From Roseiarcus sp963813195 (GTDB taxonomy: Bacteria > Pseudomonadota > Alphaproteobacteria > Rhizobiales > Beijerinckiaceae), in the NCBI GenBank assembly GCA_963813195.1, contig CAWEYC010000041.1, forward strand, positions 88,611 through 152,610: a stretch of 64,000 nucleotides of DNA, in the 5' to 3' direction. Shown piece by piece: positions 36,094-45,476 of this stretch; within the stretch, counting starts at the first letter, position 1, and every line of letters begins with the position of its first letter. Made by a program: the position numbers and the translations under genes. The notes under the pieces were generated by a model that searched no databases, was not told the DNA's origin, and worked only from the letters and a program-made list of their open reading frames with translations.

Positions 36094-36333
36094 ATGAGCC
36101 GTATGTTTATCGCTGTGTTGGCCCTGCTGTCGGTTTCTTCGGCGGCCTTCGCCCAAAGCGCCCCGACCCTCCGCCAGGAGATCGCGGACGCGGCCGCCAG
36201 GTCAATGTCGCTGCATCCCGCCGACAACTACGTCCGAAACGCGAACAGATGCGGCATGGAATTGTCGCGCGCGGTCTGGGGACAGAATGGAACCCTTCTC
36301 GGCTACGCCTGCTACCGCAACTCGAACGGCTGA
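36094..36333 (+). CDS. Secreted two-cysteine small protein, array copy 3
   Basis: A 79-residue member. Signal peptide MSRMFIAVLALLSVSSAAFA, a short acidic spacer (PTLRQEIADAAARSMSLHPA), then YVRNANRCGMELSRAVWGQN and LLGYACYRNSNG. AGGAGG lies six bases upstream. The residue before the first cysteine differs (Arg for Asn), as does Met for Pro after CG; copy 6 shares the latter change. A hairpin at 36357-36377 follows the stop. Confidence 0.82.
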   Translation: MSRMFIAVLALLSVSSAAFAQSAPTLRQEIADAAARSMSLHPADNYVRNANRCGMELSRAVWGQNGTLLGYACYRNSNG

Positions 36334-36356
36334 ACGCTGCCATAAGCGTCGAGGAA

Positions 36357-36377
36357 GGCGGCCCACGCTCGGCCGCC
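36357..36377 (+). terminator. Possible terminator hairpin after array copy 3
   Basis: GGCGGCC stem with GGCCGCC across a seven-base loop, 23 bases after the stop. Same stem as after copy 2; no T-run. Confidence 0.4.
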
Positions 36378-36517
36378 CTCCCCGCCGTCGCCCGGCAGAT
36401 GGCGTAAGGGCGGTCGCAAATTTATCGCGACCCTCATCGCCGCAGGCCGCAGGCGAAGAATGGATGCGCGCCAAAGGATGCAACGTCGCTTTCGCCTGGA
36501 TTTGCATGGGAAGAGCC

Positions 36518-36535
36518 GGCCTCCGCCCCGAGGCC
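36518..36535 (+). promoter_or_regulatory. Leader hairpin of array copy 4
   Basis: GGCCTCCGCCCCGAGGCC is a perfect six-pair hairpin about 40 bases before the start of copy 4; the words GGCCTCCGCCCCGAG also occur in the leader of copy 1. Confidence 0.4.
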
Positions 36536-36574
36536 GCTTCCCGCGAGTCGCTTCAAAGTTGCCGGGAGGCGAGC

Positions 36575-36829
36575 ATGAATCGTATGTGTATCGCTGTATT
36601 CGCCGTGATGTCGGTTTCCTCGGCGGCCCTCGCCCAAAGCGCTGTCAATCCTCCGCAGGTCAGTCACGGGGAGATCGAACGCGCCGCCGCCATGTCGATG
36701 TCCCTCTACCCTGCCGACCATTACGTGCGGAACGCCAACAATTGCGGTCCCGAGATGGCGCGGGCGGTCTGGGGACCGAATGGAGCCCTCCTCGGCTACG
36801 CCTGCTATAGCAACCCGAACGGCGGCTGA
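36575..36829 (+). CDS. Secreted two-cysteine small protein, array copy 4
   Basis: An 84-residue member. Signal peptide MNRMCIAVFAVMSVSSAALA, then GEIERAAAMSMSLYPADHYV and RNANNCGPEMARAVWGPNGA with LLGYACYSNPNGG. It shares IERAAA and PNGALLGYAC with copy 2, so these two are the closest pair. A GGGAGG site precedes ATG 36575. The stop is followed by a GGCGGC/GCCGCC hairpin (36846-36867). Confidence 0.82.
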   Translation: MNRMCIAVFAVMSVSSAALAQSAVNPPQVSHGEIERAAAMSMSLYPADHYVRNANNCGPEMARAVWGPNGALLGYACYSNPNGG

Positions 36830-37064
36830 ACGATGCGTCGTAGAAGGCGGCGCCGGTAACAGCCGCCACGATCCGATGCGGCCACTGACCTTGCCGGCTC
36901 GCTGTTTCATCCCGCGATTTTGATCCGGCATCGCCTCGATTTGATTTGAAGCGGCCGGACGGCTTGCGACCATATTCGCTCAGCGAGATCTCGAACGCGC
37001 GCAACCGGGCGCCGCCCCCGCGCGTTCCCCCTGCGAAACGCGCGGATCTCGCGAGGAGGCGATC

Positions 37065-37316
37065 ATGAAGCGCATTTGCATCGGTCTTGTCGTTCTCATA
37101 TCGGCGTCCTCTGCGGCCTTGGCCCAAGGCGACGGCGCCCACGCCCGGCCCAGCTTCCGAGACATCGCGCGCTACGACAACGAAGTGTCGACGCTCTATC
37201 CCATGCGTTACGTGCGCAACGCCAACAATTGCGGTCCCGATTTGTCGCGGGCGGTGTTTGGCCCGAACGGCGTCATCCTGGGCTACGCCTGCTATAGAAA
37301 CCCGAACTTCCGCTGA
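37065..37316 (+). CDS. Secreted two-cysteine small protein, array copy 5
   Basis: An 83-residue member. Signal peptide MKRICIGLVVLISASSAALA, then a more divergent spacer (RPSFRDIARYDNEVSTLYPM), the conserved YVRNANNCGPDLSRAVFGPN and ILGYACYRNPNFR. The usual Trp of the RAVWG motif is Phe here. GAGGAGG lies just upstream of ATG 37065. No clear leader hairpin is seen. Confidence 0.8.
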   Translation: MKRICIGLVVLISASSAALAQGDGAHARPSFRDIARYDNEVSTLYPMRYVRNANNCGPDLSRAVFGPNGVILGYACYRNPNFR

Positions 37317-37484
37317 CGCCCGGCTGCAAGACGCGAGGAGCGACGGTCCGATCGCCGGCGGGCCCGTGTTCGACACTTCGATTTGAATTGAAAACGCCGG
37401 AAGCGCGTGCTCCATGGCGCGGTCCATGTTTGGCGGTGACGGCCTCGCCCGAGCCAATGGCGTCGACATCGCGCGGAGGCGGTC

Positions 37485-37733
37485 ATGAAGAATACTGGCA
37501 TCGCGGCAATCGTTTTGCTTTCGGTTTCCTCCGGGGCGCTGGCCCAGCAAGCGAGCAGCGCGCCAGCCAGCCTGGACGAGCTAGCGCGCGCCGACACCGA
37601 GGCGTCGACCGCATACGCCGACCGCTACGTGTACAACGCCAACGAGTGCGGCATGGAGTTGTCGCGGGCGATCTGGGGAAAGAACGGCGCCATTCTGGGC
37701 TACGCCTGCTTCAATGACCCGAACGGTCTCTGA
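37485..37733 (+). CDS. Secreted two-cysteine small protein, array copy 6
   Basis: An 82-residue member and the most divergent. Signal peptide MKNTGIAAIVLLSVSSGALA, spacer SLDELARADTEASTAYADRY, then VYNANECGMELSRAIWGKNG and ILGYACFNDPNGL. Both cysteines and the Asn-Ala-Asn element are kept. GGAGGCGGTC precedes ATG 37485. A GCGCCC/GGGCGC hairpin at 37737-37756 closes the array before xerC. Confidence 0.8.
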   Translation: MKNTGIAAIVLLSVSSGALAQQASSAPASLDELARADTEASTAYADRYVYNANECGMELSRAIWGKNGAILGYACFNDPNGL

Positions 37734-37803
37734 CGCGCGCCCCCGCTCTCGGGCGCCGTCGGCGGCAATCCTGGGTTAACCAGCCAAGGCGCATCGTCGG
37801 GTC

Positions 37804-38760
37804 ATGTCTGACGACCTCGCGACTGCCGCTTTGCCCGCCGCCCCCGATTTGGCGGCGCATGTCGTCAGTTGGCTCGCGCATTTGAAAAATGAGCGCCGGC
37901 TCGCCGCGCTCACCATCGAGGCTTACGGGCGCGACGTCCGGCAGTTCCTCGCCTTCCTCGCAAAACGGTTCGACGCCCCGCCTGCGCTCGGCGACTTCGT
38001 CGGCCTCGTTCCCGGCGATCTACGCGCCTTTCTCGCCAGTCGCCGGGCGGAAGAGATCGACGGCCGCTCCCTTCAGCGCGCCCTCTCGGCGCTGCGCTCG
38101 CTCGCCCGCCACATCGAACGGGAAGGCGCGGGCGCGGCCTCCGCGTTCGGCGCGATCCGCGCGCCCCGCGCCGCGGCGCGCCTGCCCCGCCCGCTCGCCG
38201 TCGCCGACGCGAAGATGGTCGCCTCGGCCGAAACCCGCGCCGGCGAGCCGCGCGAGCCTTGGATCCTCGCCCGCGACGCCGCCGTGCTCTCCCTGTGTTA
38301 CGGCGCCGGCCTGCGCATTAGCGAGGCTCTCTCGCTGCGCCGGGTCGACGCTCCGATCGGCGACGTCGACGCCCTCACGATTATCGGCAAAGGCGGCAAG
38401 GCGCGCGGCGCGACGATCGTCAAGCCGGTCCGCGCCGCGATCGAGGACTATCTGCGCCTCTGCCCGTACGTCCTAAAGGTCGACGGACCGCTGTTCGTCG
38501 GCGCCAAGGGCGGCCCGCTGTCGCCGCGCATCGTCCAGCTCGCCATGGAGAGCCTGCGCGGCGCGCTCGGCCTGGCCGACAGCGCGACGCCGCACGCGCT
38601 GCGCCATTCCTTCGCCACGCATCTCCTCGCGCGCGGCGGCGATCTGCGCACGATCCAGGAACTGCTCGGCCATGCCTCGCTCTCGTCGACCCAAGTCTAC
38701 ACCGCCGTCGACGGCGCCCGCCTCATCGCCGCCTATCGCGCCGCCCACCCGCGCGCCTGA
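37804..38760 (+). CDS. xerC: Tyrosine recombinase XerC
   Basis: A 318-residue site-specific recombinase that resolves chromosome dimers at dif together with XerD. The SAM-like N-domain (LAALTIEAYGRDVRQFLAFL) is followed by a catalytic domain with every active residue: Arg in GAGLRISEALSLR, Lys in GKGGKAR, HxxR in HALRHSFATHLLARGG, His in LLGHASLSSTQ and the nucleophile Tyr299 in VYTAVD. It is intact, unlike the two integrase remnants on the left of the window. It has chromosomal-gene character and a fixed 70-base gap from the small-protein array. Confidence 0.92.
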   Translation: MSDDLATAALPAAPDLAAHVVSWLAHLKNERRLAALTIEAYGRDVRQFLAFLAKRFDAPPALGDFVGLVPGDLRAFLASRRAEEIDGRSLQRALSALRSLARHIEREGAGAASAFGAIRAPRAAARLPRPLAVADAKMVASAETRAGEPREPWILARDAAVLSLCYGAGLRISEALSLRRVDAPIGDVDALTIIGKGGKARGATIVKPVRAAIEDYLRLCPYVLKVDGPLFVGAKGGPLSPRIVQLAMESLRGALGLADSATPHALRHSFATHLLARGGDLRTIQELLGHASLSSTQVYTAVDGARLIAAYRAAHPRA

Positions 38761-38817
38761 CGGGCGGGCGCAAGCGGTGTAAGGTCCGCCCTCTTCCTGA
38801 GCGAGGGTGAAACCGCA

Positions 38818-39717
38818 ATGTCCCCAAAACGCATCGTCTTCACCGGCGGAACCGGCAAGGCTGGGCGCCATGTGATTCCGCATCTACTTCTCAAGGGCCA
38901 CCGCGTCCTCGATGTCGATCTGAAGCCGATCGATCTGCCTGGCGTCAACACGCTCCTCGCCGACCTCACCGACAGCGGGCAAGCCTTCAACGCTCTGACG
39001 ACCCATTTCGGCTTCGACGGCTTCGACGGCGGCAGACCGGCTCAGCCGCCGGACGCGGTGGTTCATTTCGCGGCGATCCCGCGGGTGATGATCGCACCCG
39101 ACAACGTCACCTTCGACGTCAACGTGAAGAGCACCTACAACGTGATCGAAGCGGCGATGAAGCTCGGCGTGCGCAAGGTCGTCATCGCCTCGAGCGAGAC
39201 GACCTACGGCGTCTGCTTCGCGGAGGGCGACAAGGACTTCCATAGCTTCCCGCTCGAGGAGAACTACGACGTCGACCCGATGGACAGCTATGGCCTGTCG
39301 AAGGTCTGCAACGAAAAGACGGCCCGCGCGTTCGCGATGCGCTACGGCGCCGACATCTACGCGCTGCGCATCGGCAACGTGATCGAGCCGCACGAATACG
39401 AGCAATTCGCAGCGTTCCAGGCCAATCCGATGATGCGCAAACGCAACGCCTGGAGCTACATCGACGCGCGCGATCTCGGCGAGATCGTTCATCTGTGCTT
39501 GGAAAAGGACGGCCTCGGTTTTGAGGTCTTCAACGCCGTCAACGACACGATCACGCTCAACACGCCGACCCGCGAGTTCCTGGCCAGCCACTGCCCGAAC
39601 ACGCCGATCACCCGCCCGCTCGACAAATTCGAGGCGCCGCTGTCGAACCGCAAGGCGCGCGAGGTGCTGGGCTTCAAGGAGGCGCACGACTGGCGCAAGT
39701 ACGTGCGCGCCAAATAG
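38818..39717 (+). CDS. NAD(P)-dependent sugar epimerase/dehydratase-like SDR
   Basis: A 299-residue extended SDR. The dinucleotide motif is TGGTGKAG near residue 9, the active site Tyr-Lys is in MDSYGLSKVCNEKTARAFAM with Ser in VVIASSETTYGV, and WSYIDARDLGEIVHLCLE is typical of the extended group. The substrate is probably a nucleotide sugar or sugar acid but cannot be fixed. Its last about 75 bases are included in a 211-base tandem duplication that begins inside the gene; the reading frame is unaffected. Confidence 0.85.
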   Translation: MSPKRIVFTGGTGKAGRHVIPHLLLKGHRVLDVDLKPIDLPGVNTLLADLTDSGQAFNALTTHFGFDGFDGGRPAQPPDAVVHFAAIPRVMIAPDNVTFDVNVKSTYNVIEAAMKLGVRKVVIASSETTYGVCFAEGDKDFHSFPLEENYDVDPMDSYGLSKVCNEKTARAFAMRYGADIYALRIGNVIEPHEYEQFAAFQANPMMRKRNAWSYIDARDLGEIVHLCLEKDGLGFEVFNAVNDTITLNTPTREFLASHCPNTPITRPLDKFEAPLSNRKAREVLGFKEAHDWRKYVRAK

Positions 39718-40063
39718 GCTCGTTACGTGCGAACCCCAATGCCGTCATTGCGAGCGGAGCGAAGCAATCCAGCGGCGCCGCGATTCCAAGCGGAGCCATG
39801 GTTGCTTCGGAGCTCACGCTCCTCGCAATGACGGCTTTGGTTCACAGCAGGCCGTCGAACCGCAAGGCGCCTGAGCTGCTGGGCTTCAAGGAGGCGCACG
39901 ACTGGCGCAGGTACGTGCGCGCCAAATAGGCTCGTTACGTGCGAACCCCAATGCCGTCATTGCGAGCGGAGCGAAGCAATCCAGTGGCGCCGCGTTTCCA
40001 AGCGGAGCCAGGATTGCTTCGGAGCTCACGCTCCTCGCAATGACGGCTTTGGTTCACAGCAAG
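39642..40063. repeat. 211-base tandem duplication carrying family B palindromic repeats
   Basis: Unit 1 (39642-39852) starts inside the epimerase gene (GTCGAACCGCAAGGCGC), covers its 3' end and stop, and continues through a palindrome (39744-39832: GTCATTGCGAGCGGAGCGAA...TCGCAATGAC). Unit 2 (39853-40063) repeats all of this with few changes, so it holds a dead copy of the epimerase tail and a second palindrome (39956-40044). The right end of unit 2 supplies the stop codon of the converging ABC binding-protein gene. A third family B element is at 52295-52382. Confidence 0.9.
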
Positions 40064-41028
40064 CCGTTCTTCTTGAGAATGTCGTCCGCGTTGTTCTTGT
40101 CGATCAGCATCGTCGGCAAGGTGATGACGGGCTCGATCTTCTCGCCGTTGAGCAGCTTGATCGCCTGCCGCAGCCCCTCGGCGCCTGGCGTCGCGTAGAG
40201 GAAGGTCGCGGTGAGTTCGCCCTTGTGCACCCAGGTCACGCCTTCATCAGGCAGGCCGTCGATGCCGATGAAGAACTTGATGCTCTTTTCGCGGCTCGCG
40301 TCCTTGGCCGCGAGATAGGCGCCATAGGCCATCGGATCGTTGTGGCCGTAGACGAGGTCGATCTGCTCGTTGTTGCGCAGCGCCGTGGTCATGATGTTGT
40401 AAGCCTGATCCTGCTTCCAGTCGCCCGACTGGTTGTTGAGCAGATATTTGATGCCCGGTTCCTTGTCGGTGTGGGAATGGAAGCCGTCGTGCCGATCGTG
40501 TGCCGGCTGGGTGCCCATGCCGCCCCAGATTTCGACGACGTTGCCTTGCGCCTTGCCGGGGCCGCCGAGCAGCTTGACTGCATATTCGCCGGCGGCGCGG
40601 CCGATCAGCGCATTGTCGCCGCCGATGAACTGGGTGATCCGCTTGGTGTCGACGTTGCGATCGAGCACGATCACCGGAATCTTGGCGTCGAGCGCCTTCT
40701 CGACGACGCCGGTCAGCCCGGCCAATTCCTTGGGCGAGACGAGCAGAACGTTGACCTGCTGGACGATCAGGTTCTCGCAATCGGCCACCTGCTTTTCGGT
40801 CTTGTCCTGACCGTCGGTGATGATCAGATTCACCTCGGGATGTTTCTTCGCCTCGGCCTCGATGTCCTTGTTGAACTGCACGCGCCAAGGCTCGAGAGTC
40901 GTGCATTGGCTGAAGCCGACGTTCCATTTCGCCGCCGCCTTGGCCGGGCTCCAACCGACGGGCAGGTAGGTGACGATCGACGCGCCGGCGACGCTCGCCG
41001 AGAGCTTGAGGAAGTCACGACGTTTCAT
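40054..41028 (-). CDS. Sugar ABC transporter periplasmic binding protein
   Basis: A 324-residue type-1 periplasmic binding protein (RbsB/XylF-like). The N-terminus has a twin-arginine-like signal (MKRRDFLKLSASVAGASIVT). The mature part shows the family pattern: WNVGFSQCTTLEPWRVQFNK, VLLVSPKELAGLTGVVEKAL, VIVLDRNVDTKRITQFIGGD and LVYGHNDPMAYGAYLAAKDA. It delivers a sugar to the permease encoded upstream. Its ATG overlaps the permease stop by 14 bases. The stop codon (40054-40056) lies within the duplicated repeat, so the last residues may be affected by that insertion. The sugar is unknown. Confidence 0.92.
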   Translation of the reverse strand: MKRRDFLKLSASVAGASIVTYLPVGWSPAKAAAKWNVGFSQCTTLEPWRVQFNKDIEAEAKKHPEVNLIITDGQDKTEKQVADCENLIVQQVNVLLVSPKELAGLTGVVEKALDAKIPVIVLDRNVDTKRITQFIGGDNALIGRAAGEYAVKLLGGPGKAQGNVVEIWGGMGTQPAHDRHDGFHSHTDKEPGIKYLLNNQSGDWKQDQAYNIMTTALRNNEQIDLVYGHNDPMAYGAYLAAKDASREKSIKFFIGIDGLPDEGVTWVHKGELTATFLYATPGAEGLRQAIKLLNGEKIEPVITLPTMLIDKNNADDILKKNGLL

Positions 41029-42339
41029 TGATGTCCTCCCTTGCTGCAGTCATAACGCTGCGCGGCCGAGTTTTGCCGGCCGATCCCACCGGCGCCGGCG
41101 CAATAGGCGGCGCGCTGCGCCGCCATCTCGCCAGGAGCTGGCCAAGATTCTGTTCCTGCACGAGCACGGTGCAGACGATGATGAGGCCTTTCATGACGAG
41201 CTGGACGTTGGAATCGATGTTCTGAAGCTGCAGGATGTCCGAAAGCAGCCCGAAGATGAGAACGCCGACGAAGGTTCCCGCCAGCCCACCGCGGCCGCCC
41301 ATCAGGCTCGTGCCGCCGATGACGACCGCGGCGATCGCATCGAGCTCGAGACCGGAGCCCGCATCGGGCTTGCCCTGCCGGTATTGTGCCACGAACAGCA
41401 CCCCGGCCACCCCGGCGAGCAATCCGGAGAGCGCATAGGCGGCGAATTGAACCTGCGCGACCTTGATCCCCGAGAGCTTCGCCGCCTCGATATTGCCGCC
41501 GATGGCGTAGACGTAACGCCCGAAGGTGGTGAAGCGCAGGATGGCGCCGAACACGACAATCGCCGTCAGAAAGAAGAGGCTCGGCATCGGCAGCACGCCC
41601 CACAACATCGAGCGCAGGACCTCGAAGCTCTCGGTCGCGTTCGTGCCGGTGTAGACGGCGATGACCGCGTTGTCCTGCCCGGCGGTCAACCGCCCGATGC
41701 CGAGGGCGCCGACCATCATCGCCAGCGTCGCGATGAAGGGCTGCATACGCCCAAATACGATCAGGCCGCCGTTGATCGCGCCGAGCATCATGGCGACGCA
41801 AGGCGTCACGAGCAGGACGGCGAGCACGCCGAATTTCGTCGGAACCTCGCTCACCGCGAACGCTGCGACCGCGCCTGCCGCTGCGAGCCCGAGCAGGGCG
41901 GGAACGCCGGCGCTTCGCCACGGGCTGAGCGGTGCGTCGTGGCGCACTCCGGCACTCGCGTCGCGGCCGCGCGCCATACCAGCGAATACGAAGCGCGTCA
42001 GCAAAGCGAGCGCGAAGAAGCCGACCAGCGCCGCCGCGGGAACGCCCATCGCGGAGGCCGGCGTCCAGCCGGGCTTGGTGAGCAGCATCGCGCAGACGAT
42101 CGTCGAGAAGCCCATCACCGAACCGACGGAGAGGTCGATGCCGCCGAGCAGGATGACGATCGTCATGCCCGTCGCCACCAGCCCGGTGATAGACACCTGC
42201 CGCAGCACGTCGGTGAGATTGCCATAGGAGAGAAAAATGTTCCGGCCGGCCGAAGTATGCGGCGAAGCCAGCGCGCCGATCAGGCAGATGATCAGGAGCC
42301 CCCAGTAGAGCTTGGTGCGCGAGAGGATGCGGAGCAGGC

Positions 42340-42343
<4 letters not shown>
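41015..42343 (-). CDS. Sugar ABC transporter permease
   Basis: A 442-residue inner-membrane permease of the ribose/xylose (BPD_transp_2) class. Hydrophobic helices alternate with typical text: GMTIVILLGGIDLSVGSVMG, INGGLIVFGRMQPFIATLAM, GRYVYAIGGNIEAAKLSGIK and DAIAAVVIGGTSLMGGRGGL. It is longer than the usual about 330 residues because of an extra loop plus helix region (MARGRDASAGVRHDAPLS) in the N-terminal half, and a C-terminal tail. ATG 42343 overlaps the ATPase stop by four bases. The frame's upstream extension is antisense-like and not coding. Confidence 0.9.
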
Positions 42344-43977
<1,634 letters not shown>

Positions 43978-44212
43978 GGTGGTCTCTTCCCCTGGAACTA
44001 CGTCTTGCGACGTCGCGCGGCTGAACCCGAAGGTTCGTCGCGTCGTTACTGACATGCTAGGTGTCCTAGCGGGCGAGTCAAGCCTTGGGGACGGGAAGAA
44101 GCCGGTGAAAGCGCCGCACGCGGCGTCGGGCCGGCGGCCCGAGCCGCAAGCTGCGGCTCTGGCCTTGGGGGTTTGGCAGTCGATCGGATGAGGCGTTCTC
44201 GCCCTGGAATTC

Positions 44213-44680
44213 TTATCCGATCGCCACGCTTGTCGAGGTCTGGGCGGAGATGGAGACGGAGGTGGAGCTCGTGGTGGAGCTCGACGAGTTCGAGCTCAAG
44301 ATCGAGACCGCGCTCGACGAACTGGTGGAGGAATCGGAGCTGCCCTGCGGGCGATGGCCGCCGCCGCGATGCGCCCGGTCAGCCGAGCTGGTGGAACTCG
44401 AACTCGCGGTCGAGGCCTGCGACGATTCGGTCGACGCCGAAACCGACGAACTTGACGAAGCGGAGGTGACCGGAGCGGGCCCGCTCGTTCCTCCGAGCTG
44501 CGAGAGGAACGTGAGGACCGACGCGGGCAGACCGACGGTGCTCGGAGCGCCGACCGACGGGCTCGACGCGCCGGCGGATGTCGAGGCGCTCGCGCTCGAC
44601 GAACTCGAGGCGCTGCTCTGGTTGGGGGAGGTCTGTTGCAACATAGAAACAGCGCTTTGGCTGCTTACCGTGAGGCTCAT
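44213..44680 (-). CDS. Serine-rich low-complexity protein
   Basis: About 155 residues dominated by Ser with Ala and Thr (for example SSASSSSSASASTSAGASSP). A more ordered island (VGLPASVLTFLSQLGGTSGP) lies in the middle. No signal peptide or membrane helix is clear. ATG 44680 is preferred to the TTG at 44695. The coding character of the strand is uneven, but the long Ser run in a single frame supports translation. Function unknown. Confidence 0.5.
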   Translation of the reverse strand: MSLTVSSQSAVSMLQQTSPNQSSASSSSSASASTSAGASSPSVGAPSTVGLPASVLTFLSQLGGTSGPAPVTSASSSSSVSASTESSQASTASSSSTSSADRAHRGGGHRPQGSSDSSTSSSSAVSILSSNSSSSTTSSTSVSISAQTSTSVAIG

Positions 44681-44789
44681 GAAATTGCCTATCAAAATGA
44701 GACAAAGTAACGCGAGAACCCTCGAAGCCGTTTCCTAACGAAGGATTAACCGTCCCACAATTGTTCGTGATGCGCTTAGGCGCGCGGCC

Positions 44790-45398
44790 TCACGCTGGCG
44801 CCGCGCCAGGGACGCGGCAGACCTGCTGACCGACGTGGCCGATCTCCAGCGACAGCGCCGCATCGCACCAGATGCGGAAGCCCGCTTCGCGCGCGCGGTC
44901 GCAGAAGACGTAGTCCTCACCGAGGATGTCGCCGGAGGCCTCGTCCGCGCCGAAACGAAAGTGGGGTTCCGACAGCGCGTCGAACACCTTCATGCGGATC
45001 AGAAGACAGCCTGTCGGAATGCGATGCATTTCGGTGAGCCCGCGGGCATCGCAAGTCGGCTCGCTCTGCAACGCCGTTCCCAGAATCGAATAGGGCGGCA
45101 CGCGCTTCGCGTAAGTTGCGCCGACAATGTCCTCGCTATGCAGCAGCAAGCGATGCAGCGTCGTACGCGGGAAGACCATGTCGCTGTCGATGAAGAAAAT
45201 GAAGTCGCAGCCCATCTCGCGCGCATATTTGACGCCGTTGTTGCGGGCGACGGCGACGATCGACGACTTGTTGTTGACAATAGGCGTCTCGAGCGGAGGC
45301 GTCGAATTGCACAAGCCCGCGAGCGCGAGAGCGAAATCGGCGTGCACCATGTCGCCGGAGGGGAAGCAGATGGCGACCTTCGGAAGCGCGGCGTTCAT
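44790..45398 (-). CDS. Glycosyltransferase-like protein (GT-A fold)
   Basis: A 202-residue protein. The GT-A nucleotide-sugar region is visible: SSIVAVARNNGVKYAREMGC, the DxD motif in FIFFIDSDMVFPRTTLHRLL, and GEDYVFCDRAREAGFRIWCD near the end. It is shorter than full glycosyltransferases and resembles stand-alone GT-A proteins of unknown acceptor. ATG 45398 was chosen because the fold begins there. It is downstream of hrpB on the same strand. Confidence 0.7.
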   Translation of the reverse strand: MNAALPKVAICFPSGDMVHADFALALAGLCNSTPPLETPIVNNKSSIVAVARNNGVKYAREMGCDFIFFIDSDMVFPRTTLHRLLLHSEDIVGATYAKRVPPYSILGTALQSEPTCDARGLTEMHRIPTGCLLIRMKVFDALSEPHFRFGADEASGDILGEDYVFCDRAREAGFRIWCDAALSLEIGHVGQQVCRVPGAAPA

Positions 45399-45476
45399 GG
45401 TCTCCAACCGAATCGGCGCAACGCGCGTGGGTTCTCTATAGGGGCAAAGCGAATGCCCGCTCAAGCTCGCGGCGCT

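Noticed and set aside
33606..37733. CRISPR array or simple repeat as explanation for the repeated pattern
   Set aside because: The repeats are whole genes of different sequence with conserved protein motifs; there are no short direct repeats with regular spacers. No CRISPR array was seen anywhere in the window.
37804..38760. XerC-like gene as the integrase of a mobile element
   Set aside because: It has the length, motifs and housekeeping context of chromosomal XerC, and no attachment site or cargo boundary is adjacent.
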